64,000 nucleotides of DNA, from the NCBI RefSeq assembly GCF_028736155.1, contig NZ_CP117879.1, positions 2,294,001 through 2,358,000 of the forward strand, read 5' to 3'. This document shows, piece by piece, positions 52,393-60,703 of this stretch. Position numbers and translations under genes: made by a program. Every line of letters begins with the position of its first letter. Within the stretch, counting starts at the first letter, position 1. The notes beneath the pieces were generated by a model, which had not been told where the DNA came from, searched no databases, and worked only from the letters and a program-made list of their open reading frames with translations. Source of the stretch: Flavobacterium sp. KACC 22763 (GTDB taxonomy: Bacteria; Bacteroidota; Bacteroidia; Flavobacteriales; Flavobacteriaceae).

Positions 52393-53331
52393 TTGAAAAC
52401 TACAAGAACACAATCTTCAAGAGGAATTACGTTGAGTTTTCTTCTTTTCTCAGGACTATTTTCTATGAATGCACAAGATCAAGTAATTCCGTTATGGGAT
52501 AAAATTCCAGATGAAATAAAAGCAGTCAATTATAAAGAAAAACCAGAGTTAAAAGATGGAAAGATGCAAAGTACAAGTCAGGTTTCTGTGCCTACTTTGA
52601 GTATTTTTATTCCGAAAGAAGCAAAACCAAATCAAACGGCGGTAGTTATTTGTCCAGGGGGCGGTTATACGCATTTGGCCTTTGACAAAGAGGGAACAAA
52701 AGTCGCTGAATGGTTTAACAGCTTAGGAATTGCAGCTTTTGTACTGAAATACAGAATGCCAACTGATTTGACCATGAAAAACAAAAATATCGGACCCTTG
52801 CAAGATGCTCAAGAAGCGATTCGCTACGTGAGACAAAATGTATCAAAATGGAATATTGACCCTAATAAAATTGGAATTTTAGGTTTTTCTGCTGGTGGAC
52901 ATTTGGCTTCGACTGCTTCAACACATTATGACGATAAAGTGTATGACTCAACATACAAAGTAAGTGCACGCCCTGATTTTTCGTTGCTGATTTATCCTGT
53001 AATTTCTATGGAAAATGAAATCACACATAAAGGTTCGCAGACCAATTTACTTGGAAATAATCCTTCAAAAGAGCTAATAAATAATTATTCAAACGAAAAG
53101 AGAGTGACTTCTAAAACACCTCCTACTTTCTTAATTCATGCTACAGATGATACTGTGGTTATTCCAGAAAACAGTATTAATTACTATTTGGCATTAAAGA
53201 AAAAAGGGGTTTCTGCAGAATTACATATATATGAAAAAGGTGGTCACGGATTTGGATTAGGCGTTGCTGACACAAGCAAATATTGGACTAGAGATTGCGA
53301 AGAATGGCTTAAATCAAACGGATATAACTAG
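52393..53331 (+). CDS. Exported alpha/beta-hydrolase, putative carbohydrate esterase
   Basis: A 312-residue esterase. No in-frame ATG precedes the signal peptide, and the only start that keeps it is TTG at 52393; the next ATG (52465) would remove the export signal. The signal ends SMNAQ. PGGGYTH forms the oxyanion loop, Ser166 sits in GFSAGG, the aspartate in HATDDTVV and the histidine in GGHGFGL. The family includes acetyl- and feruloyl-esterases acting on plant cell-wall sugars. It is divergent from the uronate carriers and shares their regulatory region, so it probably deacetylates pectin or xylan fragments. Confidence 0.85.
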   Translation: MKTTRTQSSRGITLSFLLFSGLFSMNAQDQVIPLWDKIPDEIKAVNYKEKPELKDGKMQSTSQVSVPTLSIFIPKEAKPNQTAVVICPGGGYTHLAFDKEGTKVAEWFNSLGIAAFVLKYRMPTDLTMKNKNIGPLQDAQEAIRYVRQNVSKWNIDPNKIGILGFSAGGHLASTASTHYDDKVYDSTYKVSARPDFSLLIYPVISMENEITHKGSQTNLLGNNPSKELINNYSNEKRVTSKTPPTFLIHATDDTVVIPENSINYYLALKKKGVSAELHIYEKGGHGFGLGVADTSKYWTRDCEEWLKSNGYN

Positions 53332-53338
53332 AAAAAAG

Positions 53339-53368
53339 AAAGGCAAAACTTTTACAAGTTTTGCCTTT
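53339..53368 (+). terminator. Bidirectional terminator between convergent genes
   Basis: A 13-bp perfect stem (53339-53351 with 53356-53368, core AGGCAAAACTT/AAGTTTTGCCT) has a TTAC loop and a T run after it on the plus strand. The minus strand also has a T-rich tail, so it can end both the esterase and PepSY transcripts. Confidence 0.85.
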
Positions 53369-53418
53369 TTTCAAAAAAAAAAAAACAAAAAGGAATTATA
53401 AAAACCAATTTTATATGT

Positions 53419-54861
53419 TTAAGCAGTAACTTCTTGTTCTGCTGTTTTTTTCAATTTAGAAACAGGAATTGCTTTAGTTGCCACTTTTGGTTTTGCTACA
53501 GGTTTCTTTTTACCAAATTTCTGTTTTCCCCACCAGATAATAAATCCAGTAATAGGCAAACTGGCAGAAATTAAGCTCGCCAAAAACGCAATAATTTTCC
53601 CTGTTAGCCCGAGAACACTTCCTACGTGAATATCGTAATTCATACGTCTGATTTTGTCTGGAATATTTGCTTCTACATATTTACCTGAAAATGGTGTTTT
53701 AATCGAAATTTCTTTCAAGCTTTGCTGATCAAAACTATAACGATCCATGTTATAAAAAGTGTGTCTTTGCTTGTAAACAAAAGCACCAATCGGATCTGCA
53801 GGTTTCGCAGGAATACTGATTAAAATTCCCGCTGCCTGAGGATTCTCTTTTCTTAAATTCAACAAAACTTTATCTGCTGTTGTAATATTAAACTCTTTTA
53901 CATGAGTTGTATCTGATTTTGGAGATTCACGGTTTTCAACCAATGGTTTTCCACCAGAAGTAACCCAATACAAAGATTTACTCCACCATCCAAAACTCCA
54001 TACTAAGCCTGTTACGGCAATAAAAAACAGGAAAATGCAGCTGTAAAAACCAAATACATTGTGCATGTCATAATTGACACGTTTAAAGCTGGCATCCCAT
54101 TTTATTTTAAAACTTTTATCAATAATAGATTTAATCCATTTTGTCGGCCACCACAAAACGATGCCTGAAATTAATAAGACGATAAAAATTAAAACTGCAA
54201 CTCCAACAATTGGTCTTCCAATATCATAAGGAAGCCATAATGCGCGGTGTCCGTTTAAAATCCATCTGAAAAAGTCTGGAGAATCTCCTCTAGAAAAGGT
54301 TTTCACATTTAATACATCTCCCGTGTATGGATTCATATAAACGCTAATGAATGTTCCTTGACGTCTTCCGCCTTTACGTTTTTCATCCTTCCCTTTGCCC
54401 TTTCCTCTTTCTTTTCCTTTTTCATTCGGCTGAACTTTTAGTTCTGATTTTGCATTTTCATTTTTAGCAAAATCTTTCCTTCCTCTTTTATGCTCTCCTT
54501 TTTCTCCACGTCCTCCCCTTTCTCCTTCTTCTTTTTTCTCTACAAAATAACCCACAATCGCAGCTTCATCTTTTGCTCCAAAAGTCACGCTGGTTGCTTT
54601 TTTGTCTTTCATTTTTTTATCTGCAATCGAAACCAATTGAGACGGCAATAAAAATGCTTTTTCCTGAGGTTCTACAAAACGCCAGTCTTCGATAAAATCT
54701 TTTATTTCATTTTCAAAAACATAAATACAGCCTGTAAGACTGACAATGACCACAATGATTCCAGATGCTAAACCAAGCCACAAATGCAGCCAGGCCATAA
54801 TGCGCTTAAAAAGCGACTTTTTACTTTTTTTCTTGTTATTTGGTTTTGAAGAAGAAAACAT
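53419..54861 (-). CDS. PepSY-associated membrane protein of the siderophore operon
   Basis: A 480-residue inner-membrane protein with four predicted helices. The first is IMAWLHLWLGLASGIIVVIVSLTGCIYVFE, the family hallmark. PepSY-like periplasmic regions follow helix 1 and helix 3. GHRALWLPYDIGRPIVG and HNVFGFYSCIFLFFIAVTGLVWSFGWW belong to the later helices. Members sit beside TonB siderophore receptors and are thought to reduce or release iron from siderophores. Residues 109-168 form an unusual insertion rich in Lys, Arg, Glu and Gly. It is last in the operon, after a terminator-like stem at 54894-54924. Confidence 0.87.
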   Translation of the reverse strand: MFSSSKPNNKKKSKKSLFKRIMAWLHLWLGLASGIIVVIVSLTGCIYVFENEIKDFIEDWRFVEPQEKAFLLPSQLVSIADKKMKDKKATSVTFGAKDEAAIVGYFVEKKEEGERGGRGEKGEHKRGRKDFAKNENAKSELKVQPNEKGKERGKGKGKDEKRKGGRRQGTFISVYMNPYTGDVLNVKTFSRGDSPDFFRWILNGHRALWLPYDIGRPIVGVAVLIFIVLLISGIVLWWPTKWIKSIIDKSFKIKWDASFKRVNYDMHNVFGFYSCIFLFFIAVTGLVWSFGWWSKSLYWVTSGGKPLVENRESPKSDTTHVKEFNITTADKVLLNLRKENPQAAGILISIPAKPADPIGAFVYKQRHTFYNMDRYSFDQQSLKEISIKTPFSGKYVEANIPDKIRRMNYDIHVGSVLGLTGKIIAFLASLISASLPITGFIIWWGKQKFGKKKPVAKPKVATKAIPVSKLKKTAEQEVTA

Positions 54862-54893
54862 AATTGGATAGATAAATAGGATAAATAAAAAAA

Positions 54894-54924
54894 CCGTAAG
54901 TCCTCATCAAGTAAGGACTTACGG
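54894..54924 (-). terminator. Terminator or attenuator between the DUF4374 and PepSY genes
   Basis: CCGTAAGTCCT (54894-54904) pairs with AGGACTTACGG (54914-54924). On the minus strand a T tract follows. It lies 11 bp past the DUF4374 stop, inside the apparent operon, so it probably lowers expression of the PepSY gene. Confidence 0.75.
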
Positions 54925-54934
54925 CAAAAAAATA

Positions 54935-56167
54935 TTAGTATTTTAATTTTTGAATTGCAGTAATTTGTCCACCTTCAACTTTCATACCTTTTGTTGCAAC
55001 AGCAGTTGTACCGTTGATTGAGTAAATCCAGTTTCCGTCAGGAGTATTGATACCTACAATTGCAGAACTTCCATCTTCTGAAGTAATATTGTAACGGCTA
55101 GTTACAGAAGTTAATGTTTCTGGAGCATTTGTTACCCATGTAAATGTTTGGTTGTAAACATCTGCGATTGCCATTTTAACAGCACCATTGTTTTTACCCA
55201 CATTTCCATACATTAACAATAAGAATTTACCTTTTGAAATATAAGTAGTAGACGAAATTTTATATCCTCCAGATTTTTCTTGAACATTAAAGAAATACGT
55301 TTTGTCAAATTCTGTAGTACCTTTTTTAATTTTCACAATTGCAGAAGGTTTTGTAGAAGTCATTACAGAGTTGCTAGTAGCAATTGCTCCAGAGAAACCG
55401 TAGGCATCTCCATTTTCGTCTTGGAATAATCCGTTTGTGAAATAAGCTCCTAAATAACTAGTACGGTTATCTTTGATTACTTTTTCTAATTTCAACTCTG
55501 GATAGTTGTAAACCGCTACCCAAGTACTATCTGGATTTGCAGTACCAAAGTTGTCTACTCCATCTCCTTTAATACTCATATAAGGCATATACACTTTATC
55601 TCCAACTTGAGTCGCCCAAGTATAAAAAGCTCTTTCTCCGTTTCCAGCCAATTTCTTAGTATCTTGTTGAGCTTCACCTGTAATAAGTGACTTTTCTGCA
55701 TCAATTTTGTACATAGATGCGATAGAAGCACCACTTCTTGGCACTTTTACCGTTAAGATATCTTTATTGATTGCAGCAAATACATGTACCGTTTCTGCTT
55801 GGAAATCAGATTTTTTAACCAATTTCCCCTCAGCATTTAAGTTATAAGTGGTTACAGCTCCAGGATTTCCTTGTCCGTAAAGCAAACTAAAGAAGTTATT
55901 TTGTGCTGTAATATAGTAACGGTAAGTTCCGTCTTGCTCCAATCCATTTCCTGTAGTAGTAATAGATCCTGTAGAAACATCGTCTGCAGTTAGCAAATAA
56001 TCTGCAATTCCTGCTGCCCCTGTTGTTGCAGTAATAATATATTTTGTTTTTCCTGTATCTGTTCCTCCGCCAGTTTCTCCTCCTGATTTATCAGAATCAC
56101 TGCTGCAAGAAAAAGCTGTAAAAGCTAAAACAGCTGAAAATAATGCTAATGTGGTACTTTTCTTCAT
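54935..56167 (-). CDS. DUF4374 lipoprotein of the siderophore operon
   Basis: A 410-residue protein with lipobox FSCS after a short signal peptide, followed by a flexible serine/glycine-rich linker (SDKSGGETGGGTDTGK). The rest fits DUF4374, a seven-bladed-propeller-like family seen beside TonB receptors in Bacteroidota. Typical stretches are KYIITATTGAAGIADYLLT and GERAFYTWATQVGDKVYMPYMS. It is probably an outer-membrane-facing or periplasmic binding protein for a siderophore or iron complex. It is 25 bp after the receptor gene. Confidence 0.83.
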   Translation of the reverse strand: MKKSTTLALFSAVLAFTAFSCSSDSDKSGGETGGGTDTGKTKYIITATTGAAGIADYLLTADDVSTGSITTTGNGLEQDGTYRYYITAQNNFFSLLYGQGNPGAVTTYNLNAEGKLVKKSDFQAETVHVFAAINKDILTVKVPRSGASIASMYKIDAEKSLITGEAQQDTKKLAGNGERAFYTWATQVGDKVYMPYMSIKGDGVDNFGTANPDSTWVAVYNYPELKLEKVIKDNRTSYLGAYFTNGLFQDENGDAYGFSGAIATSNSVMTSTKPSAIVKIKKGTTEFDKTYFFNVQEKSGGYKISSTTYISKGKFLLLMYGNVGKNNGAVKMAIADVYNQTFTWVTNAPETLTSVTSRYNITSEDGSSAIVGINTPDGNWIYSINGTTAVATKGMKVEGGQITAIQKLKY

Positions 56168-56192
56168 TGTATTATAGTGTTTGTATTAAAAT

Positions 56193-58583
56193 TTAATTAT
56201 TTGATTTACTGAAGTAATATCTCAATTTGATATAGAAAGCGCGACTTGGTTTTTGCAGCGAAAAATTATCGTAAAGCTTATTGTCTAATAGATTTTTGCA
56301 TTCTAAAGCAATATTGTATTTTCCGTTTGCCATTGTATAAACAGCATTTAAATCATGGCTAAACTGCTGCGGAATTTCTAACTTGCTATCCTTGCTTCCC
56401 ATACTTGGCCATGACAAATAATAAGTATGAACATATAGCAGATTATAGCCTACAGATAAGTTGTTGCCTTTTTTCCAAACATCATTAAAGAACACCGTAG
56501 CATCTGCACTTCCGAATAAATAAGGCATATTTGGAATTCTGTCATTATAAAAAGGAGATACATAATTTTGATTTGGCTCGTACATAGTTTTGTTTCTAAT
56601 GTTCTGGTACGTTGCGTTGAAACCAGCCGTAAAACGATTGCTGTATGAATATCTAATCTCGCCATCAATACCATAATTGGTTACTTTTCCTTGATTGACA
56701 TTCGTAGTCATAGTTTGATTATTATTTAATGTCGGACGAATAAAATCGACTGCATTTCTATGCAAAAGATTTACATCAAAAGACAAAGCATTTTTTTCGC
56801 GGAAACTGGTCTGAAAACTTGCTCCTAAATTGTAATTGTTACTAGATTCAGGTTTTAAAGAAAGGTTTCCTTCTAAATTATCATTGACATTACCAAAGAT
56901 TTCCTCTGGACTTGGCAATCTATAAGTCTTTTCGTAAGAAGCTTTAATTTGAAGATTATGCCTCAAATAATAACTCGTAGCCGCTCCATAACCCGTTGTA
57001 GAAGTATGATCTACATATTTCTGATACGCAATATCGCCAGTAGCTCCCGACGGATTGTAGCTTCTTGAATAAGTAGTTTTTAATGAATAATCTTTTAGGA
57101 AAACAGAAGTACTCCATTTTTCATTATAATCTAATTTATAACCCAATCCTAAAACATTCTTTTGTGTTTTTTTAGGCTGTTTATAAACCAAAGATTCTGG
57201 AACCAATTCGTCACTTTCTTTACGGTCGAACGTGTTAAACGTGTTATTGACCATAAATGAATGTCTATCATTTAGCGTATAAGTTGCATTCGCTGTAGCA
57301 ATACCATTGTTATTATAAAACTTACGCAACGTTCGGCTTCTTTCTCCTCCTGCGCCCTCATATTGTTTGTAATCGCCAAACCAATTGTATCTTCTAAAAA
57401 CGGTATCAATATTCTGTTCGTAACCAAAATTGTAATTCCCCGTTACATTCACATTAAGACCTTTGGTAAATAAATCTTTAACCTGATATTTTAAAGTTGG
57501 CATTACAATGCTTCCTTTTCTATAAATCTGTCCAAATACGCTAACCATTCTGGCACCAGTCTGTATGTCGGCTTTGTTTTCTCCGCCGGTAAAACCGATC
57601 ATTAATTTATCAGCATATTTTTTACCGGTAATACCCACATTCAAAATCACGGCTTCATTGCGGTATTTATCATGAAAACGTCTCACTCTCTGATTTGGAA
57701 AATAAGCTCCCGTATTTAAATCGGCCACATCTACATTTACCCAATAATTATTATCAGAATAATTCTGGAAAGCATTGATTTCTGTAGTAAAACCGCTCTT
57801 AGCAGTATAACCAGCATTGATGCTTGAACGATGCGTATTAAAAGATCCGAACGAATACGAAGCATCTACAAAAGTTCTCGGTTTGCTGTTCGTAACGATA
57901 TTTATTGCTCCTCCCAAAGCATCTCCACCAAGCCAAATTGGCACAACACCTTTGTAAACTTCTACGCGATCGGCAAGATTAATTGGGATATTATTCATTT
58001 GGAAAGAAGAACCAAAATTATCCATTGGCACTCCGTCTATAAAAACCTTAATCTGATTTCCTGAGAATCCGTTGATCGAAAGTTCTGATCTCGAACCTAC
58101 TCCACCCGCTTCACGGTTACGAACACCAGAAACTCGGTCTAAAGCATGCGATAAATCTAAAGTTGAATTGTGCAGTTTTTTAGCATCGATAGCCGTTACA
58201 CTATAAGCTTGTTTATTTACTTTATCAGTTTGAGATCTTCCAAGAACCGTTACACTTTCTAATTCCTGTAACTCGCTTTCCATTTTAATTGAAACCTCTA
58301 AATTGCCTGAAACTTCAATCTGTTTTTTTTGGACTGCAAATCCCAATGCTGAGATTTTTAAAGTATGTTTTCCTGAGGGTACATTTTTTAAAATATAATT
58401 CCCGTTTTCATCCGACATAGTGCTTAAACCTGTTTTTTCGACAACAACAGTTGCAAACGGAATTGTTTCTCCAGAATTTTCAACAACTTTTCCAGATACT
58501 GCGAAGCCTTGATTTTGCTGGGAAAATAATAAGAACGTAGTTAGAAAAAATAAACTGGCAAATAAAAATTTTTGAGTTGACAT
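56193..58583 (-). CDS. TonB-dependent siderophore receptor
   Basis: A 796-residue outer-membrane receptor. Residues about 27-105 form a carboxypeptidase-regulatory-like domain. The plug (about 110-240) has SRSELSINGFSGNQIKVFIDGVPMDNFGSSF and GDALGGAINIVTN, and then a 22-strand barrel ends in an aromatic terminus near YYFS. The neighbours DUF4374, PepSY and an AraC activator mark it as an iron-siderophore or heme-type uptake system rather than a sugar importer. A -7 box TACTTTTG (minus strand, 58619-58626) precedes it, and two AraC-like direct repeats lie just upstream. Confidence 0.92.
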   Translation of the reverse strand: MSTQKFLFASLFFLTTFLLFSQQNQGFAVSGKVVENSGETIPFATVVVEKTGLSTMSDENGNYILKNVPSGKHTLKISALGFAVQKKQIEVSGNLEVSIKMESELQELESVTVLGRSQTDKVNKQAYSVTAIDAKKLHNSTLDLSHALDRVSGVRNREAGGVGSRSELSINGFSGNQIKVFIDGVPMDNFGSSFQMNNIPINLADRVEVYKGVVPIWLGGDALGGAINIVTNSKPRTFVDASYSFGSFNTHRSSINAGYTAKSGFTTEINAFQNYSDNNYWVNVDVADLNTGAYFPNQRVRRFHDKYRNEAVILNVGITGKKYADKLMIGFTGGENKADIQTGARMVSVFGQIYRKGSIVMPTLKYQVKDLFTKGLNVNVTGNYNFGYEQNIDTVFRRYNWFGDYKQYEGAGGERSRTLRKFYNNNGIATANATYTLNDRHSFMVNNTFNTFDRKESDELVPESLVYKQPKKTQKNVLGLGYKLDYNEKWSTSVFLKDYSLKTTYSRSYNPSGATGDIAYQKYVDHTSTTGYGAATSYYLRHNLQIKASYEKTYRLPSPEEIFGNVNDNLEGNLSLKPESSNNYNLGASFQTSFREKNALSFDVNLLHRNAVDFIRPTLNNNQTMTTNVNQGKVTNYGIDGEIRYSYSNRFTAGFNATYQNIRNKTMYEPNQNYVSPFYNDRIPNMPYLFGSADATVFFNDVWKKGNNLSVGYNLLYVHTYYLSWPSMGSKDSKLEIPQQFSHDLNAVYTMANGKYNIALECKNLLDNKLYDNFSLQKPSRAFYIKLRYYFSKSNN

Positions 58584-58618
58584 ATCTTTAATTAGACTAA
58601 TTATAAATAACTTTGCTG

Positions 58619-58626
58619 CAAAAGTA
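58619..58626 (-). promoter_or_regulatory. -7 box of the siderophore operon
   Basis: TACTTTTG on the minus strand matches TAnnTTTG exactly. No good TTTG is found at -33, which fits a promoter that needs an activator. The direct repeats at 58654-58693 would sit at about -41 to -80. Confidence 0.6.
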
Positions 58627-58653
58627 CCATCAACGTCTTCAAAAAAGATAGGG

Positions 58654-58693
58654 AAAAACGGATTATTATTTTGTAAAAACGGATTATATTTTG
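58654..58693. promoter_or_regulatory. Two direct repeats, likely AraC-type activator sites
   Basis: AAAAACGGATTATTATTTTG (58654-58673) and AAAAACGGATTATATTTTG (58675-58693) are direct repeats with a 21-bp start-to-start distance, two helical turns, as expected for AraC-family binding. The second copy includes the TTG start of the AraC gene, so binding could also limit its expression. Confidence 0.65.
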
Positions 58694-59722
58694 AAAATCA
58701 ACGCCACCCTTTTAACGTCAGAAACACCTATAATTAAAATTCAAATTGGAGATAAATATTATCCAAAAAGCATTTTAACCGAAGAAAATGTCAACATTCA
58801 AAATGGAGATTCAGAAAAAATAATAAGCCATCATCTTATAACCGAAGGATTAGTTCTACTTGATACTCAGATGTATTATTCAGAGCCAAGAACCGTAACA
58901 TTTGAGATTGATGAAGAATCGGTTGTGATGAATTTTATCTACAGCAGCAATGTAGAAACCCATATTGACCAATTGGAAAGCGAAAAATATTCTAAAAAAA
59001 ACACGCATAATATTTTCTACACTAATAGTTTTAAAGCAACGTTTAACATTCCGCCTTTTACAGAAATCAATTATTTGTCAATTATTCTTTCTAAAGAGTT
59101 TTATTATAACATCATAAATGAAGACTGGCAGTTGCACGAAAAATTTTCAAAGAAAATCCTTGACAAACAATCCAGTTATTTAACATCAAAATATCTTCCT
59201 TTTACACCTGCTATTCAATGGGTAACGTCTGAAATTAAAAACTGTGCTCGCGAAGGTGTTCTGAAAAGAATTTATATCGAAAGTAAAATTAAAGAACTTC
59301 TTATTCATCAGCTTGAGACATTAATTATCAAACCTTTAGAAGCAGAAAACATAAACGAAGAAGATTATAGCAAGCTTTTAGAAGCAAAAAAAATACTAGA
59401 AGACGATTATAGAAACACGCCTACTCTACCTGAACTTTCGAGACTTATTTCGCTAAACGAGTTTAAACTAAAAAAAGGCTTTAAAGCTTGCTTTGGAACC
59501 ACTGTCAAAAGTTATATCATTAAACTGAGAATGGAACATGCCAAAGAATTATTTCAAAACAAAAAAGCTACAGTAAGCGAAGCGGCATATAAGTGCGGAT
59601 ACAAAGACGTTTCGCATTTTTCGGCGGCTTTTAAAAGCTATTACGGATTTTCACCTCAAAAGTTCAAAATCAATACCGATATTATTCAGTTCTGGCTGAT
59701 TGGCTTTTCATTATTGTGGTAA
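58691..59722 (+). CDS. AraC-family regulator of the siderophore operon
   Basis: A 343-residue regulator starting with TTG at 58691; no in-frame ATG lies upstream in the gap. The N-terminal part (about 1-230) is a PchR-like sensor region of unclear ligand. The C-terminal 100 residues are the AraC double helix-turn-helix: PTLPELSRLISLNEFKLKKGFKACFG, then TVSEAAYKCGYKDVSHFSAAFKSYYGFSPQKFK. It is divergent from the TonB receptor, the usual place for PchR-type activators that sense an iron-siderophore. A pair of direct repeats fills the shared promoter region. Confidence 0.88.
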   Translation: MKINATLLTSETPIIKIQIGDKYYPKSILTEENVNIQNGDSEKIISHHLITEGLVLLDTQMYYSEPRTVTFEIDEESVVMNFIYSSNVETHIDQLESEKYSKKNTHNIFYTNSFKATFNIPPFTEINYLSIILSKEFYYNIINEDWQLHEKFSKKILDKQSSYLTSKYLPFTPAIQWVTSEIKNCAREGVLKRIYIESKIKELLIHQLETLIIKPLEAENINEEDYSKLLEAKKILEDDYRNTPTLPELSRLISLNEFKLKKGFKACFGTTVKSYIIKLRMEHAKELFQNKKATVSEAAYKCGYKDVSHFSAAFKSYYGFSPQKFKINTDIIQFWLIGFSLLW

Positions 59723-59788
59723 AAAAAAAAGGGTCTTAAAATTACGTCCGTCGACTTAATCTTAAAACCCTAAAAAAATTAGACATTA

Positions 59789-59962
59789 ATGTATATTGCA
59801 AACTTATATACAAGTACCCACGATCAAATGAATATGTCAAAATTCAATGTAAAAACGTTTCTCCAAAAACAGTTTTCTGTAGAAATTTTAATGATACCCA
59901 AAAAGGTAAAGGCTACCATCTTTTCAAATTTCTACAGGCCAAAATTAGAATTCACATTATAG
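59789..59962 (+). CDS. Possible small protein, 57 residues, weak evidence
   Basis: ATG at 59789 opens 57 codons ending in TAG at 59960-59962. The product is basic and hydrophobic-rich, with no recognised motif or signal peptide. A perfect 12-bp inverted repeat lies inside it, which suggests structured RNA at least as much as coding. No good promoter was found upstream. It may be a chance frame. Confidence 0.2.
   Translation: MYIANLYTSTHDQMNMSKFNVKTFLQKQFSVEILMIPKKVKATIFSNFYRPKLEFTL
59877..59947. repeat. 12-bp inverted repeat with a 47-nt loop
   Basis: CTGTAGAAATTT (59877-59888) and AAATTTCTACAG (59936-59947) are exact complements. The loop has a small GGTA/TACC stem. It could be a small RNA, a leader structure or a repeat remnant. 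Confidence 0.45.
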
Positions 59963-60047
59963 ATAACCTTACGGTTTTCCTCATTGTGTGAAAAAATTAA
60001 CATTCTTAACTTTAATTTAAAACCTTAAGTAATTGTATCGCAAAACA

Positions 60048-60076
60048 TTGTAAAAATCTTCTTTAACGTAAATTTG
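60048..60076 (+). promoter_or_regulatory. Predicted promoter upstream of the 104-residue protein
   Basis: TTG (60048-60050), 18 bp, TAAATTTG (60069-60076) fits the Bacteroidota consensus. The transcript would have a leader of about 200 nt before the ATG at 60284. Confidence 0.5.
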
Positions 60077-60283
60077 TGAAAGGAAATACTAGATTCTTCT
60101 TCATGTATGTCTAAAAAAGACTCGAAAAAACTCATTTCTTGTCCTAGATTAAGCCGTTTTTCTTAAAATCCTCCCTACATTTGTCAATGATTTTAATTAG
60201 AAAATGAGATAATCAGGACAATTAGATAATTAAATGAGAAATTAATAAACTTAGTATCTTAGAACCTTAGAAGCTTAAAAAAA

Positions 60284-60598
60284 ATGAAACAGTTGCAATT
60301 TTTATTACTCGGAAAAAATGAAGCCATTTTAGCTATTTTACTTCGTCTTGTTAATGCTGATGAAAACTGGCACGGAGTTGCTTTTAATAACGAAAAAGAA
60401 GCCCAAGAATATTTTCAAAACAATAAAATCGATATTGTTCTTTTAAGTTCTGCAATCGAAGATCATGTAGAGAAAGAATTCACTTCTTTCTGCTTACAAC
60501 ACAATCCAGACGTTGAAGTCATTGAACATTTTGGAGGCGGAAGCGGATTACTAAAATCTGAGATTCTTCATCGATTATATCTAAAAGGAAAAATTTAG
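60284..60598 (+). CDS. Unknown 104-residue protein with receiver-like pattern
   Basis: I do not recognise a named family. The sequence begins MKQLQFLLLGKNEAILAILLRLVN and has a central strand KIDIVLLSSAIED, then an alternating helix and strand ending VEVIEHFGGGSGLLKSEI. This order resembles the Rossmann-like receiver fold, with SSAIED where a phosphoacceptor Asp would sit, but the acidic pocket at the start is missing. It has no signal peptide. It is followed after 105 bp by the CocE-type hydrolase, on the same strand. A signalling or stand-alone pseudo-receiver role is only a guess. Confidence 0.65.
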   Translation: MKQLQFLLLGKNEAILAILLRLVNADENWHGVAFNNEKEAQEYFQNNKIDIVLLSSAIEDHVEKEFTSFCLQHNPDVEVIEHFGGGSGLLKSEILHRLYLKGKI

Positions 60599-60703
60599 CT
60601 ATTACATTTTTATCTTTAAAAATCGCTTGTCGATTATAAGAAATTTATGCTACTTTTGAGAAGACAAATTTAAACCAATACCTCAAAAAGTAAGTTTCTT
60701 AAG

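Larger units (their letters stand above)
59723..60283. other. Intergenic region, 561 bp
   Basis: No firm gene is present. The region holds a weak GGGT/ACCC stem just after the AraC gene, a small open frame at 59789-59962, a 12-bp inverted repeat at 59877-59947, and a promoter-like pair at 60048-60076. A second TACATTTG stands at 60176-60183. Confidence 0.5.
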
